DNA from: Basfia succiniciproducens
GTDB lineage: Bacteria > Pseudomonadota > Gammaproteobacteria > Enterobacterales > Pasteurellaceae
Length of the DNA: 64,000 nt
NCBI RefSeq assembly: GCF_011455875.1
Contig: NZ_CP015031.1
Span: 1,531,405 to 1,595,404, forward strand
Reading direction: 5' to 3'
Positions 57,061 to 64,000 of the stretch are shown in pieces. Position numbers and translations under genes: made by a program. The notes under the pieces were generated by a model, which made no database searches, was not told where the DNA came from, and saw nothing but the letters and a program-made list of their open reading frames with translations. Numbering within the stretch: position 1 is the stretch's first letter; each line of letters begins with the position of its first letter.

Positions 57061-58338
57061 ATGAATATTCAAGAATTGATTAAGCAAGCAAAACAAGATA
57101 TGCAATCTCCTATCGCGGCGGAAATCTTTCATGATAAAAGTTTTGAAAGTTGCATAAAATGTACCGCTTGTACCGCCGTTTGTCCGGTTTCCCGCAACAA
57201 TCCGTTGTATCCGGGGCCTAAGCAGGCGGGTCCAGACGGCGAACGTTTACGCTTAAAAAGCCCTTCATTCTATGATGAAGCATTAAAATACTGCTTAAAC
57301 TGTAAACGTTGTGAAGTTGCTTGTCCGTCAGATGTAAAAATTGGCGACATCATCGTTCGTGCGAGAAATAAACACTTAGCGCAGCAAAACAAACCTTTCG
57401 TACAAAAATTACGCGATGCGATTTTAAGTAATACGGATATTATGGGCACGCTTGCAACACCGTTCGCCCCGATTGTGAACACCGTAACGGGTTTAAAAGC
57501 TACAAAATTCGTGTTGGAAAAAACCATTCAGGTAAGCAAACACCGCACTTTGCCTAAATACTCCTTTGGTACGTTTCGCAGCTGGTACATGAAAAACGCG
57601 GCAAAAGAACAGACAAAATTCGACCAAAAAGTGGCGTATTATCACGGTTGCTACGTTAACTATAATAATCCGCAATTAGGTAAAGAATTTATTCAGGTCT
57701 TTAATGCCATGGATATCGGCGTGGTGTTGCTCGAAAAAGAAAAATGCTGTGGGTTGCCGTTGAGTGTGAACGCTTTCCCTGAACGAGCGAAAAAACTTGC
57801 GCAATTCAACACGGATTACATTGAAAAAATGTTGGATGAAAACGGATTGGATGTTATCAGTGAAGCTTCAAGCTGCACCTTAAACCTTCGTGACGAATAT
57901 CATCATATTTTAGGTATCGACAATGCCAAAGTGCGCCCGCACATTCACATGGTAACGCCGTTCCTATATAAATTATTCCAACAAGGCAAAACATTACCGT
58001 TAAAACCGCTTAAACTCCGTGTCGCCTATCATACGGCCTGCCATGTAGAAAAAGCCGGCTGGGCGCCATACACCCTTGAAATTTTAAAACAAATTCCGGG
58101 ACTGGAAGTGGTTGTGTTGCCGTCGCAATGCTGCGGTATCGCCGGAACTTACGGTTTCAAAGCGGAAAACTATGAAACCTCCCAAGCCATCGGTAAAACG
58201 CTGTTTGATAACATCAACGAAGGCGGTTTTGACTACGTAATCTCGGAATGTCAAACCTGTAAATGGCAAATTGATATGTCAAGTAATGTAATCTGTATCC
58301 ACCCGATTACATTATTGGCTATGTCAATAAACCAATAA
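57061..58338 (+). CDS. glpC: Anaerobic glycerol-3-phosphate dehydrogenase subunit C
   Basis: Membrane-associated iron-sulfur subunit that passes electrons to menaquinone. 425 residues. Two 4Fe-4S clusters: CIKCTACTAVCPVSRNNP near residue 30 and CLNCKRCEVACPSD near 77. Two CCG domains follow: EKCCGLPLS near 230 and VVVLPSQCCGIAGTYG near 345. Starts 9 bases after glpB with GGGGGAGAG ahead. No membrane helix is evident. Confidence 0.96.
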   Translation: MNIQELIKQAKQDMQSPIAAEIFHDKSFESCIKCTACTAVCPVSRNNPLYPGPKQAGPDGERLRLKSPSFYDEALKYCLNCKRCEVACPSDVKIGDIIVRARNKHLAQQNKPFVQKLRDAILSNTDIMGTLATPFAPIVNTVTGLKATKFVLEKTIQVSKHRTLPKYSFGTFRSWYMKNAAKEQTKFDQKVAYYHGCYVNYNNPQLGKEFIQVFNAMDIGVVLLEKEKCCGLPLSVNAFPERAKKLAQFNTDYIEKMLDENGLDVISEASSCTLNLRDEYHHILGIDNAKVRPHIHMVTPFLYKLFQQGKTLPLKPLKLRVAYHTACHVEKAGWAPYTLEILKQIPGLEVVVLPSQCCGIAGTYGFKAENYETSQAIGKTLFDNINEGGFDYVISECQTCKWQIDMSSNVICIHPITLLAMSINQ

Positions 58339-58354
58339 AAATCCTCAAAAACCG

Positions 58355-58397
58355 ACCGCACTTTGCAACTTTCGTAACCCAAAGTGCGGTATTTTTT
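58355..58397 (+). terminator. Inverted uptake-signal terminator of glpABC
   Basis: ACCGCACTTT (58355-58364) pairs with AAAGTGCGGT (58381-58390), followed by A and seven T; loop of 16 bases. Confidence 0.85.
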
Positions 58398-58542
58398 TGC
58401 TGATTTTTGAACATCTATGCAAAACGTTTCGTTAACTAAATGGAAAATCAATCTGTAACTTTAATAAAAAAGTTACATTTTTTGTCGTGATAGGCTGAAT
58501 TATCGGGTATCCTATACGGAATTTTTTATTTAGGGGATCGCA

Positions 58543-59160
58543 ATGACAGAATTTAAATTGAATTACCACAAAACACACTTTATGACGAGTGCGGCAAATA
58601 TTCATCAGCTGCCAAAAGACGAAGGAATGGAAATTGCATTTGCCGGACGTTCAAATGCGGGGAAATCAACCGCACTTAATGCATTAACCAATCAGAAAAA
58701 CCTTGCGCGCACCTCAAAAACACCGGGTCGTACCCAATTAATTAATTTATTTGAAGTGGAACCTCAATATAAATTGGTGGATTTGCCGGGTTACGGTTAT
58801 GCCGCCGTGCCGGAGCAGATGAAATTACAATGGCAAAAATCCTTAGGCGAATATTTACAACATCGAGAATGTTTAAAAGGTGTGGTTATTTTGATGGACA
58901 TCCGCCACCCGCTAAAAGATTTGGATCAACAAATGATTGAATGGGCCGTATCATCCGATTTAGCTGTGCTTCTGCTGCTAACCAAAGCGGATAAACTAAG
59001 TCAAAGCGCAAGAAGCAAACAAGTTAAAACGGTACGCGAGGCAATTCTGCCGTTCCAGGGCGATGTGCAGGTTGAAGCCTTTTCTGCGCAAAACAAAATC
59101 GGCATTGATAAACTGGCCGTTAAGTTGGACTCCTGGTTTTCATCACTTTTAACCGAATAA
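58543..59160 (+). CDS. engB: Ribosome biogenesis GTPase EngB/YsxC
   Basis: Essential GTPase in large-subunit assembly and normal cell division. 205 residues. G1 [15 protein letters not shown]2 [11 protein letters not shown]3 [10 protein letters not shown]4 LTKADK, G5 SAQ, in order. Start ATG 58543 with GGGGAT ahead. Single gene with a strong uptake-signal terminator. Confidence 0.97.
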   Translation: MTEFKLNYHKTHFMTSAANIHQLPKDEGMEIAFAGRSNAGKSTALNALTNQKNLARTSKTPGRTQLINLFEVEPQYKLVDLPGYGYAAVPEQMKLQWQKSLGEYLQHRECLKGVVILMDIRHPLKDLDQQMIEWAVSSDLAVLLLLTKADKLSQSARSKQVKTVREAILPFQGDVQVEAFSAQNKIGIDKLAVKLDSWFSSLLTE

Positions 59161-59186
59161 AATTTTATTTCTGCGAGCCGGATCTC

Positions 59187-59227
59187 AAAGTGCGGTAAAA
59201 AAATCAAAATTTTTACCGCACTTTTTT
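59187..59227 (+). terminator. Inverted uptake-signal terminator of engB
   Basis: 15-bp stem AAAGTGCGGTAAAAA / TTTTTACCGCACTTT, loop of about 8, T run. Confidence 0.92.
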
Positions 59228-59295
59228 ATTATTTCTCCTTATTATTAACACGCTTTATTTATAAACGGCGAATCCCTTCTAATACCGGAGAAAAT

Positions 59296-60828
59296 ATGTC
59301 TCTTGCCATTGTTTACACCCGAGCCTCCATGGGCATTCAAGCGCCATTGGTCACCATTGAAGTACATATCAGTAACGGGAAACCGGGGTTCACCTTGGTC
59401 GGTTTACCGGAAAAAACGGTAAAAGAAGCGCAGGATCGCGTACGTAGCGCCCTGATTAACACGCAATTTAAATATCCGGCGAAACGGATTACAGTGAACC
59501 TTGCACCGGCTGATCTGCCAAAAGAAGGCGGACGTTTCGATTTGCCTATTGCTATCGGTATGCTTGCCGCTTCAGGGCAAATTGATGCGGATAAATTGCG
59601 TCGGTTTGAATTTATCGGCGAGTTGGCCTTAACGGGAAATTTGCGCGGCGTTCACGGCGTTATTCCGGCTATTCTCGCCGCACGACAGGCTAAAAGATAT
59701 GCTGTTATCGCCGCTCAAAATGCCAATGAGGCGGCATTAATTTCCGATCAGGAAAGTTTCTTCGCTACATCATTACTTGAAGTAGTACAATTTTTAAATG
59801 AACAAAACAAACTGCCGTCCACCTCTGATTTAACGCCTCAATCAGCAAAAAACGGCTCCTCAACAATTACAAAAGATTTAACGGATATTATCAGCCAGCA
59901 ACACGCTAAACGAGCACTGATTATTGCAGCGGCCGGACAGCACAATCTGCTTTTCTTAGGTCCGCCCGGCACCGGGAAAACAATGCTTGCCAGCCGCTTA
60001 ACCGATCTTTTACCGGAAATGACCAATCAAGAGGCAATCGAAACCGCCTCTGTCACCAGCCTTGTGCATAATGAATTGAATTTTACTAATTGGAAACAAC
60101 GCCCTTTCCGGGCTCCTCATCATAGCGCTTCACCGGCGGCGTTGGTCGGCGGAGGGACCATTCCCAAACCGGGAGAAATATCGCTGGTACATAACGGTGT
60201 GCTATTTTTAGACGAATTACCCGAATTTGAACGGCGGGTTTTGGATGCCTTGCGTCAACCTTTGGAAAGCGGGGAAATCATTATTTCCCGTGCTACGGCG
60301 AAAATTCAATTTCCGGCTAAATTCCAACTTATTGCGGCTATGAACCCAAGCCCTACTGGTAATTATCAGGGAACCCATAACAGAACTTCCCCGCAACAAA
60401 TTATGCGTTATTTAAACCGGTTATCCGGGCCTTTTCTTGATCGTTTTGACTTGTCAATTGAAGTACCGCTATTGCCTAAAGGCGCTTTGCAGAGTTCGGA
60501 TAACCGCGGCGAAACCAGTGCGCAGATTCGACAGAGAATCTTGCAGGTGCGGGAAATCCAATTAACCAGAGCCGGTAAAGTTAATGCTCATTTAAGCGGC
60601 AAAGAAATTGAACGAGATTGTAAATTAAGTACTCAGGATTCCATATTTCTGGAAAATGCCTTAACAAAATTAGGGCTTTCCGTGCGCGCCTATCACAGAA
60701 TTCTAAAAGTGTCGCGCACTATTGCCGATCTGGACAACGAACTCCATATCAGTCAGCGCCATATTGCGGAAGCCTTGGGATACCGCGCGATGGACAGGCT
60801 TTTACAAAAGCTGAACAACAACGATTGA
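59296..60828 (+). CDS. comM: Competence helicase ComM (YifB family, Mg-chelatase-like AAA+)
   Basis: AAA+ ATPase that extends branch migration of incoming DNA during transformation. 510 residues. N-terminal Lon-protease-like fold domain (FTLVGLPEKTVKEAQDRVRS, PADLPKEGGRFDLPIAIG), Walker A FLGPPGTGKTMLA near 217, Walker B GVLFLDELPEF near 303, sensor AAMNPSPTG, and a C-terminal Mg-chelatase lid with RAYHRILKVSRTIADL. GGAG lies 5 bases before the ATG. Together with comA-E it supports natural competence. Confidence 0.93.
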   Translation: MSLAIVYTRASMGIQAPLVTIEVHISNGKPGFTLVGLPEKTVKEAQDRVRSALINTQFKYPAKRITVNLAPADLPKEGGRFDLPIAIGMLAASGQIDADKLRRFEFIGELALTGNLRGVHGVIPAILAARQAKRYAVIAAQNANEAALISDQESFFATSLLEVVQFLNEQNKLPSTSDLTPQSAKNGSSTITKDLTDIISQQHAKRALIIAAAGQHNLLFLGPPGTGKTMLASRLTDLLPEMTNQEAIETASVTSLVHNELNFTNWKQRPFRAPHHSASPAALVGGGTIPKPGEISLVHNGVLFLDELPEFERRVLDALRQPLESGEIIISRATAKIQFPAKFQLIAAMNPSPTGNYQGTHNRTSPQQIMRYLNRLSGPFLDRFDLSIEVPLLPKGALQSSDNRGETSAQIRQRILQVREIQLTRAGKVNAHLSGKEIERDCKLSTQDSIFLENALTKLGLSVRAYHRILKVSRTIADLDNELHISQRHIAEALGYRAMDRLLQKLNNND

Positions 60829-60906
60829 TCTATAATCCAAAATAAGATATTGCATTTAAAACTTTAGAAAAATTAACCGCACTTTTAACAATTAATTATT
60901 GGGAAT

Positions 60907-60981
60907 TGGTGGGTCGTGAGCGATTCGAACGCTCGACCGACGGATTAAGAGTCCGCTGCTCTACCACTAAGCTAACGACCC
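60907..60981 (-). tRNA. tRNA-Lys(CTT), CCA encoded
   Basis: 75 bases on the minus strand. The acceptor stem GGGTCGT/ACGACCC is perfect, the D arm is GCTT/GAGC, and the T arm GAGCG/CGCTC encloses TTCGAAT. The anticodon stem GCGGA/TCCGT encloses loop CTCTTAA, giving anticodon CTT (60947-60949) for the AAG codon. The CCA end is in the DNA. The D loop is one base shorter than in E. coli tRNA-Lys. Confidence 0.93.
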
Positions 60982-61226
60982 ACAAACGAAAAGTGTGGTT
61001 ATATTAAATAAAATCCCAATAAAATGCGACCATATTTTTGATATTTCTCACCCTTTTTTGACATAAGATAATTTTATTTTCGAGTAAATACAGCTAAATC
61101 AATAAAGCGAAAAATAACGCTGATTTTTTCCAAAACAAGCGCATACTTAACTTGCTATCTCTATTCGGGCAACTTAAACTCTTCTTATCGTCTTTGACTG
61201 GTTTAAGGCTTACGGACATTTATACT

Positions 61227-63413
61227 ATGAACGGATTATTAAGAAAAATAAGTTCGAAATGGCTAACTGAAAGTATTATCAAAACACTTCCTATTTTTAT
61301 TTCATCCAACTTAGTAGCTATCGTTATTTGGAAACTACAAATTTCTCATTTAGCAATGCCGCTGATTTTAGGCGTTATTGCCGGCGGTTTAGTTGATTTG
61401 GACAGCAGTATCGGAGGAAGAATCAAAAACCTGATTTTCAGCTTGATTGCCTTTGCTATTTCTTCGCTGGGTGCACAAATATCATTAGGATACGGCTGGA
61501 TTTTTATCCCGGCAGTAATGGTCAGTGCGTTTATTCTGGTTATGCTTGGCGCATTGGGACAACGTTACAGTACCATTGCTTTCGGTACGTTAGTAGTCGC
61601 TATCTATACCTGTTTAAGTTATAACCCTGAAATGCCTTGGTACGGAAATATGTCGATGATTCTCATGGGGGCAACTATTTACGGATTGGTAAGTATTACC
61701 GTGTATTTATGTTTCCCAAACCGAGTAACGCAGGAAAATTTAGCCAATGCTTATGATGCGTTAGGAGAATATTTACAGGCAAAATCAGAATATTTTGATC
61801 CGGATGACGATAATTTAGCAACGAAACAAATCAATTTAGCCGAAGCGAACCGTAAAGTTATGCCGGCTTTTGATCAAACAAGAGTATCGTTATTTTATCG
61901 ATTACAAGGGCATAATCATCAAGTAAGGACACGCCGATTACTGCGTTATTATTTTAGTGCGCAAGATATTCTTGAAAGGGCAAGTTCCAGCCATTATCAA
62001 TATCATGAACTTTTTCAAGAACTGAACAATACGGATCTGATGTTCCGTTTTCAACGGGTAATGGAATTGCAAGCCGCTGCCTGTCAAAAAATAGCAACGG
62101 CGCTTCGCCGGAGAGAAACTTATACTCATAGCCCTCGGGGAAAGAAAGCATTACAGGGCTTACTTGATTCTTTAAATTATTACAACAAGCAAGGATTACC
62201 AAATACTTATCGCTGGCAGATGATTGCGGAAAACCTCCGTAATATTGAAAACCAATTGAGCCAAATAGAACAAGATAATATTAGCGTAGAGGCATCGGAT
62301 AACGAATTAGTAAAATCAATTCGATTAACCGGTGAAAATGTCTCCGGAATACAAAATATGTTCAGAGTGATACGCGGACAATGCACTTTTTCTTCTCAAT
62401 TATTTCGCCATGCCGTCCGGCTTTCTATTTTAATGGTGATTTGTAGTGCGCTCGTTCAGATTTTTAATTTAGACAGCAAGAGATATTGGATTGCCTTAAC
62501 CGCAATTTTTGTCTGCCAGCCGAATTACGTCGCTACCAAAAAAAGATTAATACAGCGGATTATCGGCACTGTGTTGGGTGTTATCGTCGGCTACAGTTTT
62601 CAGTATTTATCACCAAGTCTTGAGGCGTTATTAGGTTTAACCGTATTAACGGGCAGCTTATATTACTTTTTCCGTCTGAGTAACTACGGATCCTCAACAT
62701 TTTTTATTACTCTACTTGTTTTCGTCAGTTTAAATGTCATTGGTGTAGGTGCAAATGAAGGAATCTTACCAAGATTGTTTGACACCTTACTCGGTACCGC
62801 ATTAGCCTGGATTGCCGTATCATTCCTTTGGCCGGACTGGAAATATTTGAATCTACATAATAATTTGAAAAGTACGTTATCCGCCTGCACGGAATATATG
62901 CGCCACATAATTGCCCAATTACAATTCGGTTATAATGACCAACTGGCTTATCGCGTAGTGCGTCGCGAAGTGCATAATAATATTTCCTCACTTAGTGCGG
63001 TTATTTCCAATATGTATTCGGAACCGGGCAAATATCAAGAGGCCTTAGAATTTGCACCTAAATTGCTTGGCATTACCTACACATTATTAAGCTATATTTC
63101 CACAATGGGGGCCTATCGTGCGGCAAGCAGGGAACTGGATCACAATACAGAATTTTCCGCATTATTTTTTAAATACGGTAAACAAACGACAGAAATCCTG
63201 GATTGTCTAACTGATAAAAAATGTTCAACTGATAATATTAATGAACGAATTAAAATTATTGACGAAAATCTAGCTCGATTTAATAAATATGATAAACAAA
63301 GCAATGGCATCGAACAGGTACTAGTGCAGCAACTAAGAATGATATTACAGCTACTGCCACAATTAGGGGTTTTAGTGAAAACAGAAAACTCGTATTTTCA
63401 ATTAGAATCCTAA
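61227..63413 (+). CDS. yccS: YccS-family inner-membrane protein (FUSC domain)
   Basis: 728 residues with the duplicated layout of the YccS/YhfK group: five to six membrane helices at about 20-160, a large cytosolic region with helices (ANAYDALGEYLQAKSEYF, LFYRLQGHNHQVRTRRLLRY), a second hydrophobic block at about 400-535, and a C-terminal soluble part. Such proteins are proposed efflux or aromatic-acid exporters; the substrate is unknown. The ATG at 61227 starts just before the conserved region but its ribosome site is poor; a TTG at 61152 is the alternative. The 398-base gap before it holds the tRNA and AT-rich sequence. Confidence 0.85.
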   Translation: MNGLLRKISSKWLTESIIKTLPIFISSNLVAIVIWKLQISHLAMPLILGVIAGGLVDLDSSIGGRIKNLIFSLIAFAISSLGAQISLGYGWIFIPAVMVSAFILVMLGALGQRYSTIAFGTLVVAIYTCLSYNPEMPWYGNMSMILMGATIYGLVSITVYLCFPNRVTQENLANAYDALGEYLQAKSEYFDPDDDNLATKQINLAEANRKVMPAFDQTRVSLFYRLQGHNHQVRTRRLLRYYFSAQDILERASSSHYQYHELFQELNNTDLMFRFQRVMELQAAACQKIATALRRRETYTHSPRGKKALQGLLDSLNYYNKQGLPNTYRWQMIAENLRNIENQLSQIEQDNISVEASDNELVKSIRLTGENVSGIQNMFRVIRGQCTFSSQLFRHAVRLSILMVICSALVQIFNLDSKRYWIALTAIFVCQPNYVATKKRLIQRIIGTVLGVIVGYSFQYLSPSLEALLGLTVLTGSLYYFFRLSNYGSSTFFITLLVFVSLNVIGVGANEGILPRLFDTLLGTALAWIAVSFLWPDWKYLNLHNNLKSTLSACTEYMRHIIAQLQFGYNDQLAYRVVRREVHNNISSLSAVISNMYSEPGKYQEALEFAPKLLGITYTLLSYISTMGAYRAASRELDHNTEFSALFFKYGKQTTEILDCLTDKKCSTDNINERIKIIDENLARFNKYDKQSNGIEQVLVQQLRMILQLLPQLGVLVKTENSYFQLES

Positions 63414-63432
63414 ATCTAGTTTTAAGCAAAAG

Positions 63433-63456
63433 AACCGCCTCAATTGAAGGCGGTTT
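63433..63456 (+). terminator. Terminator of yccS
   Basis: 8-bp stem AACCGCCT / AGGCGGTT with a 7-base loop and TTTTC after it, followed by a single uptake signal. Confidence 0.75.
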
Positions 63457-63558
63457 TCATCAAAAGTGCGGTTAAAATTTTGAGAATTTCATCAAGTAAA
63501 AATTTTATAATTAATTCGAAAATATTTTCCTATTTAATTAAAATAATAAAAATTCGCT

Positions 63559-63696
63559 CTAAATGACTAAACCATACAATACCGGAAGCCCCGTATTTTC
63601 TAAATATGACCAATAGCCGGTAAAATCAATTTTGCATTCTGTATCAATAGCCCGCAATACCGGGTTATTAATTACATGCTCTACGCTTAAAAAGTT
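63559..63696 (-). pseudogene. Possible C-terminal remnant of a lost gene
   Basis: A minus-strand frame open from 63696 to a TAG at 63559 reads NFLSVEHVINNPVLRAIDTE, then CKIDFTGYWSYLENTGLPVL and YGLVI. It has coding-like composition but no start codon, and a TAG and TAA lie directly upstream in frame. I do not recognise the family. It sits in the 340-base gap between yccS and rplQ; the rest of that gap is AT-rich with two terminators. Confidence 0.3.
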
Positions 63697-63710
63697 TTAC
63701 TAGGCAAATA

Positions 63711-63735
63711 AAAAAGCCCGCTATCGCGGGCTCTT
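63711..63735 (-). terminator. Terminator of rplQ (end of the ribosomal protein operon)
   Basis: 8-bp stem AGCCCGCT-type arms around ATCG-like loop (AAAGCCCGC / GCGGGCT), T run on the minus strand, 18 bases after the rplQ stop. Confidence 0.88.
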
Positions 63736-63753
63736 CAATAATAAATTAAAAAA

Positions 63754-64000
63754 TTATTCTTCTACAGCTGCTGCTGTTTCTGGGCGATCCACTAACTCAA
63801 TGTAAGCCATTGGAGCATTATCACCTGCACGGAAACCACATTTTAAGATACGAGTATAACCACCCGCACGTTGTGCAAAACGTGGACCTAATTCATTGAA
63901 TAATTTAGCAACAGTTTCAATGTTGCGTGTACGAGCGAAAGCTAAACGACGGTTTGCTACGCTGTCTTCTTTTGCTAATGTAATTAACGGTTCAACTACA
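63754..64000 (-). CDS. rplQ: 50S ribosomal protein L17, C-terminal part (cut by window edge)
   Basis: Large-subunit protein. The minus strand up to the TAA at 63754 encodes [40 protein letters not shown] and [20 protein letters not shown], then the [11 protein letters not shown] segment, the conserved C-terminal two thirds of L17, with a short acidic AAAVEE end. About 82 residues are inside the window; the start lies beyond base 64000. Normally the last gene of the alpha operon after rpoA. Confidence 0.96.
   Translation of the reverse strand, partial: VVEPLITLAKEDSVANRRLAFARTRNIETVAKLFNELGPRFAQRAGGYTRILKCGFRAGDNAPMAYIELVDRPETAAAVEE

Overview
The window reads as chromosomal DNA of a member of the Pasteurellaceae (Gammaproteobacteria). 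Three things point there. The 9-bp uptake signal AAGTGCGGT (or its complement ACCGCACTT) recurs throughout, inside genes and as inverted pairs after stop codons. The gene content is Haemophilus-like: KdkA, OpsX, the ComA-E pilus genes, ComM, a protein-D-like GlpQ, and the otn/ltn acid-sugar set. The core genes also keep gammaproteobacterial neighbours. From memory the closest genus would be Basfia/Mannheimia or Actinobacillus; I cannot prove the species. Almost all of the window is coding. I see no prophage, CRISPR array or defence island.

Layout: 1-4.4 kb holds pyrH (cut by the window edge), a phosphoethanolamine transferase and rpsB-tsf with a structured S2 leader. 4.4-7.7 kb is a leftward run coaBC-dut-slmA-yheU-crp. 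7.9-16.5 kb has radC, rpmB-rpmG (behind a striking structured leader), mutM, anmK, a decayed membrane-protein gene, glmU, srmB and coaD-waaA. 16.7-21.8 kb is the glycyl-tRNA synthetase locus. Here glyQ and glyS are pulled apart by an intact IS3-family element, a DUF559 endonuclease-fold gene and two convergent pairs of a palindromic repeat. This is the most accessory-looking part of the window.

21.8-30.3 kb contains perM/yfgD, arfA (with an intrinsic terminator inside its coding sequence), opsX/kdkA for the LPS inner core, aqpZ, metJ, dam and aroK-aroB. 30.4-34.1 kb is the comA-E type IV pilus/DNA-uptake operon, divergent from mrcA (PBP1A), followed by rlmJ. 38-44 kb is a complete acid-sugar (L-threonate type) catabolic operon: permease, ltnD, otnK, otnC and otnI with a divergent DeoR-type regulator and a CRP site at the class II distance. 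44-48.2 kb has aspA (with an FNR/CRP-type site centred near -41.5), gor and murQ.

48.2-58.3 kb is the glycerol/glycerophosphodiester system: glpK facing away from glpF, then glpT, glpQ and glpABC, with consensus CRP sites in front of glpT and glpA. Together these import glycerol, glycerol-3-phosphate and glycerophosphodiesters and feed dihydroxyacetone phosphate to glycolysis with anaerobic electron output. The OtnC reaction also yields dihydroxyacetone phosphate, so the two CRP-linked clusters converge on one intermediate. 58.5-64 kb has engB, comM, a tRNA-Lys(CTT), a YccS-type membrane protein and the end of rplQ.

The observations most worth checking are the three-way-junction leader of rpmB-rpmG, the DUF559 gene boxed in by palindromic repeats between glyQ and glyS, the 35-bp palindrome family placed after stop codons, and the in-gene terminator of arfA.
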